Part shown: positions 12,599-28,303 of the stretch, piece after piece
Position numbering within the stretch: position 1 is the stretch's first letter
Layout: each line of letters opens with the position of its first letter
DNA from: Mesostigma viride
Lineage: Eukaryota > Streptophyta > Mesostigmatophyceae > Mesostigmatales > Mesostigmataceae
Assembly (NCBI GenBank): GCA_009746045.1
Contig: RPFO01000436.1
Coordinates: 1,665,351-1,729,350, forward strand
Direction: 5' to 3'
DNA: 64,000 bases
Notes under the pieces: generated by a model
What the model was told of the DNA's origin: nothing
The model's input: the letters and a program-made list of their open reading frames with translations, nothing else
The model's database searches: none
Translations under genes and position numbers: made by a program

Positions 12599-13530
12599 TA
12601 TCAAGGAGACAACCAGCGCAGGCCAGAAATCGGGAGAATCCGGACCATGGTAGCTCGAGCCTGCCGTTATCTTGTCCGCGTGTTCGAGTCGTTCAGGATG
12701 ATGAAGATGAATGGTGATGGAAATGTGTATCCTTGTGCATTGAAATTATGGCTGGCTTACGTGTAGAGCGACTAGATGACCTTGACGGTGGGGCCGGAAA
12801 CAGCATGCTTGATCAGGGCGTGTGTTTCGAGCCTAACTGGCCGGGAGTGTCTAGTGGTGAGCACCATTGCTGCGATCGCTCTCCCACCATTGACGAGGAA
12901 ATACCCGCAAATGGAAAACCACTGAAAAGGTCTAGCTAGTCAGTCATCACGTTAGCCATGCCATGATTCCAAACCAATAGGAGTTATGTTCCTAATTAAT
13001 TAATTAATTAATGGCTGGCTGCATACGAGGGCTAATTAATTAAAAGGCTATGGCTGGTTGTGTACGTGCGTGAGCGGTGCAACTTTTCTGGCATACGTGG
13101 GCTTTTGGTTCCTGCCGCACATTTGAAAGTGCTGTCCTCCGGATTTTCGCCTTTGCACCGTGTGCAGTTCTTGGACGTTTGGAAACATGCTAACGTAATG
13201 ACTGACTAGCTAGACCTTTTCAGTTGTTTTCCATTTGCGGGTATTTCCTTGTAAATGGTGCGAGAGCGATCGCAGCAATGCTCACCACTAGACATTCCCG
13301 GCCAGTTAGGCTCGAAAGTCGAAACACACGCCCTGATCAAGCAAGCTGTTTCCGACCGTCTAGGTCATCTATAGTCGCTCTACACGTAAGCCAGCCATAA
13401 TTTCAATTCACAAGGCTGCACATGTCCATCTCCATTCATATTCATCATCCTGAATGACTTGAAAACGCGGACAAGACAATGGCAGGCTCGAGCTACCATG
13501 GTCCTGATTCTCCCGATTTCTAGACAACCA
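12599..13530. mobile_element. Foldback element with ~335-bp inverted arms
   Basis: The left arm at 12627-12960 is repeated in inverted orientation at 13189-13526 with about 90% identity by eye. The spacer of about 230 bp is rich in TTAA. No protein is encoded. Related pieces lie at 13539-13651 (inner part of an arm, same orientation as the left arm), 32067-32330, 26409-26480, 6712-6787 and 42243-42286, so this is a dispersed family. The outermost 72 bp also occurs alone. Confidence 0.8.
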
Positions 13531-13672
13531 TGTTATGTTATGTATGGCTGGCTTACGCGAAGAGCGACTAGATGACCCAGACGGTGGAGCCGGAAACAGC
13601 TTGCTTGATAGGGGCGTGTGTTTCGAGCCTAACTGGCCGGGAGTGACGTCTAGCATCTTCTGTCAATAACAA

Positions 13673-13742
13673 CGTGATTTCGCATATCCATGGATCCAAG
13701 GTGCTCTGTGACAGCACCTTCGATCCATGGATCCGCGAAATC
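13673..13742. repeat. Near-perfect 70-bp hairpin
   Basis: GTGATTTCGC...ATCCATGGATC...AAGGTGCT is followed after a 7-nt loop by its reverse complement with about two mismatched positions. It could be a tiny foldback insertion or a transcribed hairpin. It lies downstream of the Rieske gene. Confidence 0.85.
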
Positions 13743-14113
13743 ACAAAGACATATGTGTTAAAGCGTGTCACCAATAACTTTCTTCACGAGATTCCAGACG
13801 GGTGTGCATATGTGAAGAGAGGAAATATTTTCAGCATAGCACTTCATTACGGATGATACATACAAAGTATGCTGGCAGCACCAAATATAAAGGCCAGGCT
13901 GCTCAGTTTGTATGGAAGAAATATACATGCACTTGCCTGGCATCATCATACAATGCGGTCTATCTTGCAGCCCAGCTTATTCCGCAAAATGCTATCAAAG
14001 GCTCCGGCTTTGGAAACTCTTTATGGAATCATACAGGAGGGTTTGCACAGCTGCAGTAGGGGATGGCACAACACCATGCAAACATTACTAGACTGCGAGG
14101 TTTTCTGGAGATA
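13743..14113. other. 3' flank of the Rieske gene
   Basis: No coding signal. This should hold the 3' UTR of the minus-strand Rieske gene; no TGTAA motif was found on that strand here. Confidence 0.4.
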
Positions 14114-14953
14114 TTAACCGATCAAAACCTTGTCGTCATCCAGGAACTTGTATTCCGGCACCTCCAAGTTGTAAGGTGCGGGGCCTTTACGGATGCGGCC
14201 AGAGGTGTCGTAGTGGGATCCGTGGCATGGGCAGAACCAGCCATGGTAATCGCCGGCGTTAGGCAACGGGACGCATCCCAGATGCGTGCAGACTCCCACC
14301 ACCACCAGCCACGACGGATTCTGTACACGCTCGTCATCAGTCTGAGGATCCCGCAACTCGGCAACGTTTACCGTCTTTGCCTCAGCCACCTCTTCGTCCG
14401 ATCGGTGGCGAATAAAGACGGGCTTGCCCCTCCATTTCACCGTGATAGTGTTGCCCACCGGAATTGCACCCAGACCTACTTCCAGGGAAGCCAAGGCCAA
14501 CACATCCTTCGTGGCGGTCATGCTGAGCACAAGCTTCAGCACCATAAGGCGCAAGGCAGACGCGTACACAAAGCGACCTCCAGACAGGACGAAGTAGGAA
14601 AATGCCCGCTTGCTCTCGTCACCAGCACGGAATCGCTGATGTACCGACTCGTCATACTGAATGTTCGCGGTTGGGTTCTTCAGCGCGGCCTGGGCAGCCG
14701 GCAAGTCGGATGACCCTACAGCATCGGCAGCAAATGACCTGCTACCTTTCCACGGGGCGGGCATGGCAAAAGTTCCAGCATTTCCCCTGTTTGCATTGAC
14801 CGCCTCCACAAGGTTGGACACCAGGCTTCCAACAGAGTGCGCCCCCGAATGATACTGGCTGGTGGCCACAGCCAACCCCGGCAAATTGGCAGTCGCATTG
14901 TGGAAGCCGATTACGCGGCTTCCTAAAGAACGCGAAAACACCCTGGCGAACAT
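14114..14953 (-). CDS. RIP1: Mitochondrial cytochrome bc1 Rieske iron-sulfur protein
   Basis: Intact single-exon 279-residue protein, normal length for the precursor. It carries the 2Fe-2S cluster that passes electrons from ubiquinol to cytochrome c1 in respiratory complex III, on the outer face of the inner mitochondrial membrane. The first ~75 residues are Ser/Arg/Ala-rich with few acidic residues, as expected for a mitochondrial presequence. A tether and single membrane helix lie at about 100-148 (YDESVHQRF, then the hydrophobic stretch at 118-146). The cluster-binding boxes are CTHLGC (222-227) and CPCHGSHYD (241-249), and the Pro loop is GPAP. All ligands (two Cys, two His) and the two disulfide Cys are present. 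The gene is divergent from MAD2 with 856 bp between the start codons. Confidence 0.96.
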   Translation of the reverse strand: MFARVFSRSLGSRVIGFHNATANLPGLAVATSQYHSGAHSVGSLVSNLVEAVNANRGNAGTFAMPAPWKGSRSFAADAVGSSDLPAAQAALKNPTANIQYDESVHQRFRAGDESKRAFSYFVLSGGRFVYASALRLMVLKLVLSMTATKDVLALASLEVGLGAIPVGNTITVKWRGKPVFIRHRSDEEVAEAKTVNVAELRDPQTDDERVQNPSWLVVVGVCTHLGCVPLPNAGDYHGWFCPCHGSHYDTSGRIRKGPAPYNLEVPEYKFLDDDKVLIG

Positions 14954-15809
14954 GGTGCCGCGTAAAGACGGCCTTTACCAGGGGTTCGGGTAGGCCGTAT
15001 TCCCACTGCCTCCTGCCTGCCCGAAGAAACCAGCACGCAAAGCGTCACGACTGCCCTTGTCTACGCTCTGTGTGCATGGGCCCGGAACGAGCATGCGCGC
15101 ATTGCGGACGGTGCCAGTATGCAGGGCCATGCATCTATGCGCCCAACGACGAAGGTGATGCGTGCAGGTTGCGTCGCGCCGCGTCGCGTGTGCGGGGCGT
15201 CGCCGCGACCGGTCACCGGCCAGTCTGTCGGCCACGCCCGGGACCGCACAGCCGGACCTGACTGATGATTCTGCCGGAAGCTGGGTATGTATTGTAGCAC
15301 GACTGGCAGCAGAAAGCCTCGAGCACCGCATGTGTTGGTGCATGAGTTTCGTCTTCAACGGCTCGATTCTCCTTTTCGTGCGTGAGAAGGACGACCTCGC
15401 GAATGCAGCACTACGATAGAACATGCCACTCGTAGACAATTTTGAGCGCTGCCAAACTGGAGAAGGTTGGGCTTGTGAAGGAACATCTAGGTTGGCGGAG
15501 TAGCCTTCTTACAACTTGCAAAGAAAGAAATATAGCGGCTGGAACGGGAAGAGCCGTTATCTTGTTTTCAATTGGACTGGCAAGATCAATTGCGTACATT
15601 GTTACTGCCTGCCACCTCGTGTGCCTGTAGCCTACCAGTGGAATAGTCAAAATAAAAATGACGAGATACAACGAGGTCTGATAAGTACCGTTATATGCGA
15701 CCAAATATTTGCGTTATTGGAATAGTTCCATGCATTTGAGGCCCTTTTGAATTGTTCAGTTCTGGTAATGTGGATTTGATCCCTAGTGCACAGGTATTGT
15801 CGCTGGCGA
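14954..15809. promoter_or_regulatory. Shared upstream region of RIP1 and MAD2
   Basis: Divergent intergenic DNA containing both promoters by position. No TATA box or clear element could be assigned. Short open frames here (for example 14975-15439 minus) have no recognisable motif. Confidence 0.35.
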
Positions 15810-22461
<6,652 letters not shown>

Positions 22462-22716
22462 CAACTCATGCTGTCATGATGTGCTGAAGGACAACTTTTA
22501 TGGGAAGGCCAGTTGAATGGAACATGCACCTCGCTGTGCTTTGACGTCTCCCCCTTGACGATGCCTGCTGGTGTCTTAAATTTGAAGGCTAGGAGAATTG
22601 CTCCTGGTGTTCAAGAGGGAACATTTGGGGAGCTTTTATTAACATTATGGAGTTTTGCAAGCATTCCTGACGCTCAGATCAATCGTGCTTCTCTATGCCA
22701 CGAAGCGTGAGCGCCT

Positions 22717-22721
22717 TGTAA
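22717..22721 (+). terminator. TGTAA polyadenylation motif of MAD2
   Basis: TGTAA lies 256 bp after the MAD2 stop. In Chlamydomonas and relatives this pentamer acts as the polyadenylation signal. Use here is inferred from position. Confidence 0.4.
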
Positions 22722-23110
22722 AGACTTTGTATCTAAGCATATGGCTTTCCTCTCAGACAGCTACCCTAGTCCTTCCACGACGTTGGATCGCCACGCGTCC
22801 TGGAATAGTTGTCTCACTTAATATGGCTTTCTGAGTTTGGGGCTCATTCAAAAAAATTGGCGCTTCGCTAGAAAAGCTATAATTTATGGTGAATAAGTAG
22901 AGCTGGTATCTATATCTTTAACCCGTGTTTTTTTACAACGCGATACATCGCGTTGTAGGGTTCGAACGCGATGTATCGCGTTGTAATCTGACACGTGGCA
23001 AACCTATTAAACATGCGATTTTTTGTCTGAAACTTTCAACATAGGTCAGAAACATCTCATAGAATTCAAGAAAAAATCCTGGTATTTTTGGTAATTTTTT
23101 TGTGACAGCT

Positions 23111-23560
23111 GCAAAAAAAAATTAAAAAAATTAAAATTAAATTATTAAATTATAACATGCCTCCGTGGGGAGGTCATGTAGCACATATTCCATGATGGAT
23201 GGGGTGGAGGAAGCCGCGTAATCGAACTATACTAACGCTAGGCTATCTAGAAAATCCTAACTACACTACTCATCAAAACGCCTCCTCCGCTTGGGGGGAG
23301 GTGGCTTGCCCACAGGGTCGGGCGTGTGCGCCTTGACAATCTTCTTCCACCGCGTCTTGTCCTGCATGACAGTCCAAAGACGGGAGAGAGAGTGTATGCG
23401 GTGCTCAAATTGGGCTGGGACCACTAGGTCGTCCAGCAACATCTGAACGTAGTTGGTGACAGGTTTCCCTACCCTTTTGGGGATGTCCGCGGGGCCAGGC
23501 CAGGTCAGAATATGCCGCCCTGGCTGGCCAAGCCGCTGGGGGCCGGCCAGACCATCAAAC
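23111..23560 (-). pseudogene. 5'-truncated LINE, C-terminal fragment
   Basis: The minus-strand frame beginning near GLAGPQRLGQPGRHIL and ending KPPPPKRRRRFDE matches the C-terminal end of the LINE protein at 24215-25467. It is followed (leftwards) by the same 3' UTR, the tail hairpin CCTCCGTGGGGAGG and an A/T tail. Here the C-terminal frame is open where the longer copy has a frame break. Confidence 0.8.
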
Positions 23561-24214
23561 AAAAATGTACCACTGAAATAAGGCATTTTCGCGGGACAAA
23601 GGTGAAGACGACGGCGATGGCGGCAGGTAGATCTTGCCAGTTTTCGCGCGAATTTCAGTGGCTGTTGGGTGGCACGACCATGATGATGCGTTCAAAGGTT
23701 GATAATTAGGTTTCTACGAGTTTGTTGAGGTACTGGGGCAAAGGAAACGTAGTTTTTTCCAGTTTCTCACCCAACTTTCATGCGGAAACCCTGGAAACCG
23801 GCATACATATTATTACGTCAAGACTCGGGTCTGCTGCGGCACCATGCTTGGTATTTCCATGGTGTTTCGACTTCTTAACACAAGTTTATTCATTCCGAAC
23901 GCCCGGACTCTCGGCTAAACCGACATTTGTGCAGACTTTTATTGGGTAGCTCCGGGCATGATGGTGCCTGCAAATAGCGTAAGGCGTGACCGTGGCTATT
24001 GCTACGGTATGCTGTATTTTCATTGAAATGGCCTCTGCCACCGGCTCAATATTGCTTGCAGGCGTAAGTATATCGTGTTTCTACCTAGTTTCTGCCAGTT
24101 TTCCACTTATTTCTACCGACCTCTGCCCAGCCTCTCTAAGACCGCCATCCTACTCGACGTTGCTTGCATGTCAGCCATAGCAGGTTGCAGTTGTGCAGTA
24201 TTTAGGTGCTGTAT

Positions 24215-25620
24215 ACGCCTTCCCCCTGACAGTTTGCCGCTGGTCTTCATTTTTGTTGACTATATCAAGGCCTTTGACACGGTTCTCTGGGAGGCTCTTT
24301 GGGCCATCCTAGCTCTGGATCGGGTACCACCTGCGTTTATTGCTGCCATTCGCCGACTGTATGAGGGCTCACAGGCAGTAGTGCGGACTGCGGAAGGCAC
24401 CACTCCACCATTCCCCCTTCACCACGGGGTGTGGCAAGGTTGTGTCCTGTCCCCATACCTGTTCATTATTGTCGTGGATCACGTCATGCGCCGGGCACGT
24501 GCGCGCTTTACTGCTCTTAAGGGGTTCGAGCCAGGCTTGGACATCCTTAACGTGAAAGAGCACGGCGGGGTTAGACCTGGTTACCGCCTTGCCGACCTGA
24601 TTTATGCGGATGACACCACCCTCATCGAGAGCCCCGAGCACATTCAGACCTGGCTGGACTGTCTGGGCCTGGAGGCGCGGGCGGTGGGGTTGGAGATTAG
24701 TGTCAAAACTGAGGCGATGGTGATTGGGGCCTCCAGTACACCACCGCTGCCGCGCCTGCTCGACGGGACGGAGGTCCCGTTCCGCGACCGCTTCAAGCTG
24801 TTGGGGAGCTGGCTTCCTGACACTGCCGACGATGTGGACACCCGCATCGGCCTTGCCTGGGCCAAGCTCCGTTCGCTCACACCCTACTGGCGCTCGAAGG
24901 GCCTGGGCGGGCACCGCAAGCGCATGCTCTTCAAGGTCCTCGTCCTCACGGTGCTCACGTATGGCGCCGAGGCGTGGACCCTCCCACCCAAACTGGCAGC
25001 TCGGCTCGACGGCACGGTTTACAGGATGCTCCGACAGGTCCTTAACGTAGGTTTTTCCGAGCGTCCGTCATCAGAATCTTTGTATCATGGCATGCCTCGT
25101 ATTTCGGACGAGATTAGGCAGCGTAGGATAGCATTTGTAGGACACCTTGCTCGCACCAGCCAGGTCGACACCGCCCTTGGCCTGGCCGGCCCCCAGCGGC
25201 TTGGCCAGCCAGGGCGACACATTCTGACCTGGCCTGGCCCCGAGGGCATTCCCAAAAGGGTAGGGAAACCTGTCACGACCTACATCCAGATACATTGCTG
25301 GACGACCTAGTGGTCCCAGCCCAGTTTGAGCACCGCATCCACTCTCTCTCCCGTCTTTGGACTGCCATGCAGGACAAGACGCGGTGGAAGAAGATTGTCA
25401 AGGCGCACACGCCCGACCCTGTGGGCAAGCCCCCTCCCCCCAAGCGGAGGAGGCGTTTTGATGAGTAGTGTAGTTAGGATTTTCTAGATAGCTTAGAGTT
25501 AGGATAGTTCGATCACGCGGCTTCCTCCACCCCGTCCATTATGGAATATGTGCTACATGGCCTCCCCACGGAGGCATGTTATAATTTAATTTAATTTAAT
25601 TTTAATTTTAATTTTAATAC
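24215..25620 (+). pseudogene. LINE reverse transcriptase, 5'-truncated
   Basis: Reverse transcriptase of a non-LTR retrotransposon. Motifs are FVDYIKAFDTV (catalytic Asp), GVWQGCVLSPYLF and DLIYADDTTLIE (catalytic YADD). They are followed by the thumb and a C-terminal stretch typical of LINE polyproteins (RRIAFVGHLART). The frame is open to 25310 and continues shifted to 25467 (ending RRRRFDE), so one frame break lies near 25290. No endonuclease domain or start is present, which marks a 5'-truncated insertion. The 3' end carries the hairpin CCTCCCCACGGAGG and a (TTTAA)n tail at 25580-25620. Confidence 0.9.
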
Positions 25621-26408
25621 GTCGTCAAGCCGTGCATATATCGTGAGGATTGGATGTTGATGGTTTATTCTGCGTTGATTGTGCAAGAAGATCAGCTAGG
25701 TGCCCATAATCATGGTGTATAATCATGTGTTGTTAGCATCTTGCCACCATTTGCTAGCATGCATTCCAGCGTCATCTTTGCCTGCATGTAAGCTCATGGA
25801 TCACTCAACCTATCCAAGCCTTGCATTACACGTGCCTCTTTCTTTCAGTATTGCACGCGTTATGGAATGAAAACCCAGCACCTCCGTTCCCATGCACGAG
25901 GCATGTGCTCAACACGTTGTGAGAGTGGATGATGCTTTGGCTATGGCTGCCTGATTCAGTCATATTAGGTCATCCATTCATGATGTTTGATGCATGTTTG
26001 ATGCTGTATAACTTATACAACACCTATTTTCAACGTTTTGACCCTCCAAGCTCACTATGGCCCCGTTTATGGGGCTCGTGTCGTTGCGTCATGTTGTGAA
26101 GGGCTCTCATTTTTCCCACTGCGTTGTAATTGTGATGCTAATGAAAAATAGCTCCAGTGGCCCAATGGGCCTGAGTTTTGTTTCACAGAGCCTGCATATG
26201 TTGCCCATAGCTCGTGCAAGAAGCCAGATTTTTTTCATGAACCATTTGTGAATAAGCACATGACTTGTGACCTAGGGTCAAGAAATCGCGGTCATGGTCA
26301 GACCCCCCTGTATTCAAACCAGTGTATCTCTCTAATGAATTAGCATTTTGTAGGTCTGAGTAGCTCAAAAAATCCTTTGATTTATGGGCTTTCAGGAAAG
26401 TATATACA
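25621..26408. other. No gene recognised
   Basis: Unique-looking sequence inside the palindrome-ended element. Repeated GCATGC and CATGATG words are present, but no coding signal. Confidence 0.4.
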
Positions 26409-26480
26409 TCAAGGAGACAACCAGCGCAGGCCAGAAATCGGGAGAATCCGGACCATGGTAGCTCGAGCCTGCCGTTATCT
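26409..26480. mobile_element. Solitary 72-bp foldback end with 10-bp direct repeats
   Basis: The unit TCAAGGAGACAACCAGCGCA...GCCGTTATCT is flanked on both sides by AGTATATACA (26399-26408 and 26481-26490). This is the sequence that forms the outer end of the foldback element at 12599. The flanking repeats indicate that it inserted as a discrete piece. Confidence 0.8.
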
Positions 26481-26588
26481 AGTATATACATGACCATGAA
26501 AAAAAATTTTCCTTAGGTGCTAAACGCGTTCTAAAAAAAGCTTACAACGCGATATATCGCGTTCTAATTAAAAAAACACGGGTTAAGA

Positions 26589-26998
26589 TAGTCGACTAAA
26601 TTCCATGCAAGTTGTGAATCTTCTTTCCTTCCACGGAGGTGGGACGTTGGCTGCCCCACCCGACCCCTCTTGCTGCAATGCAGCCTTCAGTAGCTGAAGA
26701 TACTGCGCTGGTAGTCTCATTGATAGCACAGCTTTAAAGTTACGAGGAACCCAGGCCCCTGCATGGGGCAAGTAGGCATCGTGGGCTGGTCATCTCATTG
26801 ATCATGTGATCATGCCTGCCCCAGCATCACCACACACCCATAAAACATTCAGTGATAAAACATCTCAGATGGGCTGTGTGTCCCTAAAATAATTGGAAAC
26901 AACTGCCATAATTTCACCTGAATAAACAACCCCAACTAACCTTGCATGCTTCTTATTAGCATGTCGGCCAGCCGCCAGTCACAACCCCCCTGGCAGCC
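26589..26998. other. No gene recognised; 3' flank of the minus-strand gene
   Basis: Non-coding by appearance; should contain the 3' UTR of the gene ending at 26999. Confidence 0.4.
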
Positions 26999-28303
26999 TC
27001 ACCCCTTCACCTCGTACAGGTAATCCCCAAACACCCCACTGGAGGTGTGGCGCCCCCGGGCGCGGTTGAGCTGGTACTCCTCGGCCAGCTGCGAGCGCAC
27101 GGGGACAGATGTCAGCGTTTGCAGCTCCCGCTCATACTCGCTGCGCCCCCTCTCGCGCGTGTCATCAAACTTGCCAGGGCCCGGGCAGATGCCCCCTGAG
27201 AACGCGTACTCAAAAACGCCGCGCGACGACTCGTTCAGGCGGCCCGGGTTCAGCCGCTTGCTGGACGCGTTCAGCCGTGGGGGCGGCCCCAGCTCCACCG
27301 CCCCCGCCCCCATCTCGCCCTCCGGGTGTGCCACACCCAGCACCCTGGCGCGCGTGTCCAGGGGCCCGGTCAGGGGGCACTCGCTGGACAAGTGCCGCAG
27401 GCGGTGCTGCTCCCGCTCGGGGCACGACCAGGAGGTGACCACCCCCTCATGCACGTAGTTGTTCTGCACCGCGCCGCACTCCACCGTCTTGGTCTTGCGC
27501 GGCCGCGGCAGCACCGCGGCACCCGGGTGCACGATCCCCGCCCCCAACCCGATCAGGTCGTGCCGCTGCAGCAGGTGCGAGTAGGCACTGAACTTCTTGC
27601 AGCGCACCACCTCCAGCTCGCGCTGGTCCGCGGGCCCCGCCGTCTTCTTGCGTCCGCGCGGCCCCTCCTCCGGCTTGCACAAGCTGCCCGCCGCATCCGG
27701 GGGCGGTGGCTGCTTGCCCCGCTGGCCCCTCCGTATCGGCAGGTCGGGCGTCTCCAGCCTCACGCGGTGCTCTATGTACCGCCGCACGCCACGCGCCTTG
27801 GTCGCATCCCCCTCCAGGATTGGGTCACGTGCGCGGTAGTTCGGGCCGGGCCCCGTGGGGCTACCCACGCGCTGCAGGTGCGGCACCTTGTCAGAGAAGG
27901 GCATCCACATGTCGTACGAGTCGCTGCCGCTGCGGCTGGCGGGCGCCGAGATTGGCCTACGGCCGCGCCGCTCCCACGCGGTGCTGCTGCCCAGTGCACT
28001 AGCGGTGGGGGAGGCAGCGCCTGCCTGGGGGTGGGGGGTGCCAACGTTGGGGGTGGCTGTAGAGGTGACCTTCGTCGCTACTTGCTGCGGCTGCAAGGGC
28101 AGCCTGAACTGCTGTTGGTGCTGCTGTTGCTGTGGCTGCTGCTGCTGCTGCCGCTGCGAGGGTTGTGGTGTGGGTTGCGCCGCAGGCTGCTGCTGCCGTG
28201 GGGTCGCTGGGTGTTCTGGGCGCGGGGGCGGGGGCGGCCACTCCCCCGGCTGCCGCTTGGTGCGGCCTGGCTTCATCTTGGGTGTCAGGATGCGAGTGCC
28301 CAT
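26999..28303 (-). CDS. Unrecognised Gln/Pro-rich protein
   Basis: Open frame of 451 codons from 28354. I prefer the internal ATG at 28303 (MGTRILTPK), because the preceding residues look like read-through of an upstream acceptor (GTGTGCCAG). The N-terminal third is disordered: PPPPP, then a long Gln-rich tract at about 45-80. The C-terminal two thirds is compositionally normal, rich in charged residues, with motifs such as YDMWMPFSDK, LLQRHDLIGLGAGIVHPG, GPGKFDDTRER and SSGVFGDYLYEV. No catalytic signature, membrane helix or known domain was recognised. The absence of stops over 1.3 kb of non-repetitive sequence supports coding. Earlier exons may exist. Confidence 0.65.
   Translation of the reverse strand: MGTRILTPKMKPGRTKRQPGEWPPPPPRPEHPATPRQQQPAAQPTPQPSQRQQQQQPQQQQHQQQFRLPLQPQQVATKVTSTATPNVGTPHPQAGAASPTASALGSSTAWERRGRRPISAPASRSGSDSYDMWMPFSDKVPHLQRVGSPTGPGPNYRARDPILEGDATKARGVRRYIEHRVRLETPDLPIRRGQRGKQPPPPDAAGSLCKPEEGPRGRKKTAGPADQRELEVVRCKKFSAYSHLLQRHDLIGLGAGIVHPGAAVLPRPRKTKTVECGAVQNNYVHEGVVTSWSCPEREQHRLRHLSSECPLTGPLDTRARVLGVAHPEGEMGAGAVELGPPPRLNASSKRLNPGRLNESSRGVFEYAFSGGICPGPGKFDDTRERGRSEYERELQTLTSVPVRSQLAEEYQLNRARGRHTSSGVFGDYLYEVKG

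Larger units (their letters stand above)
22917..26588. mobile_element. Element with inverted ends carrying AACGCGATATATCGCGTT palindromes
   Basis: The left end reads TTAACCCGTGTTTTTTTAC, then AACGCGATACATCGCGTT and a second AACGCGATGTATCGCGTT. The right end (26525-26588) is the inverse, with AACGCGATATATCGCGTT, a poly-A stretch and CACGGGTTAA. The ends pair over about 65 bp. No transposase is recognisable between them. The interior holds two LINE fragments and a 72-bp insertion, so the original content may have been replaced. Flanking target duplication was not seen. Confidence 0.6.

Noticed and set aside
23986-24214. Extension of the LINE reverse transcriptase upstream to 24075
   Set aside because: The sequence before about 24215 has no similarity to RT N-terminal regions; the insertion is 5'-truncated, so the ATG at 24075 is fortuitous.
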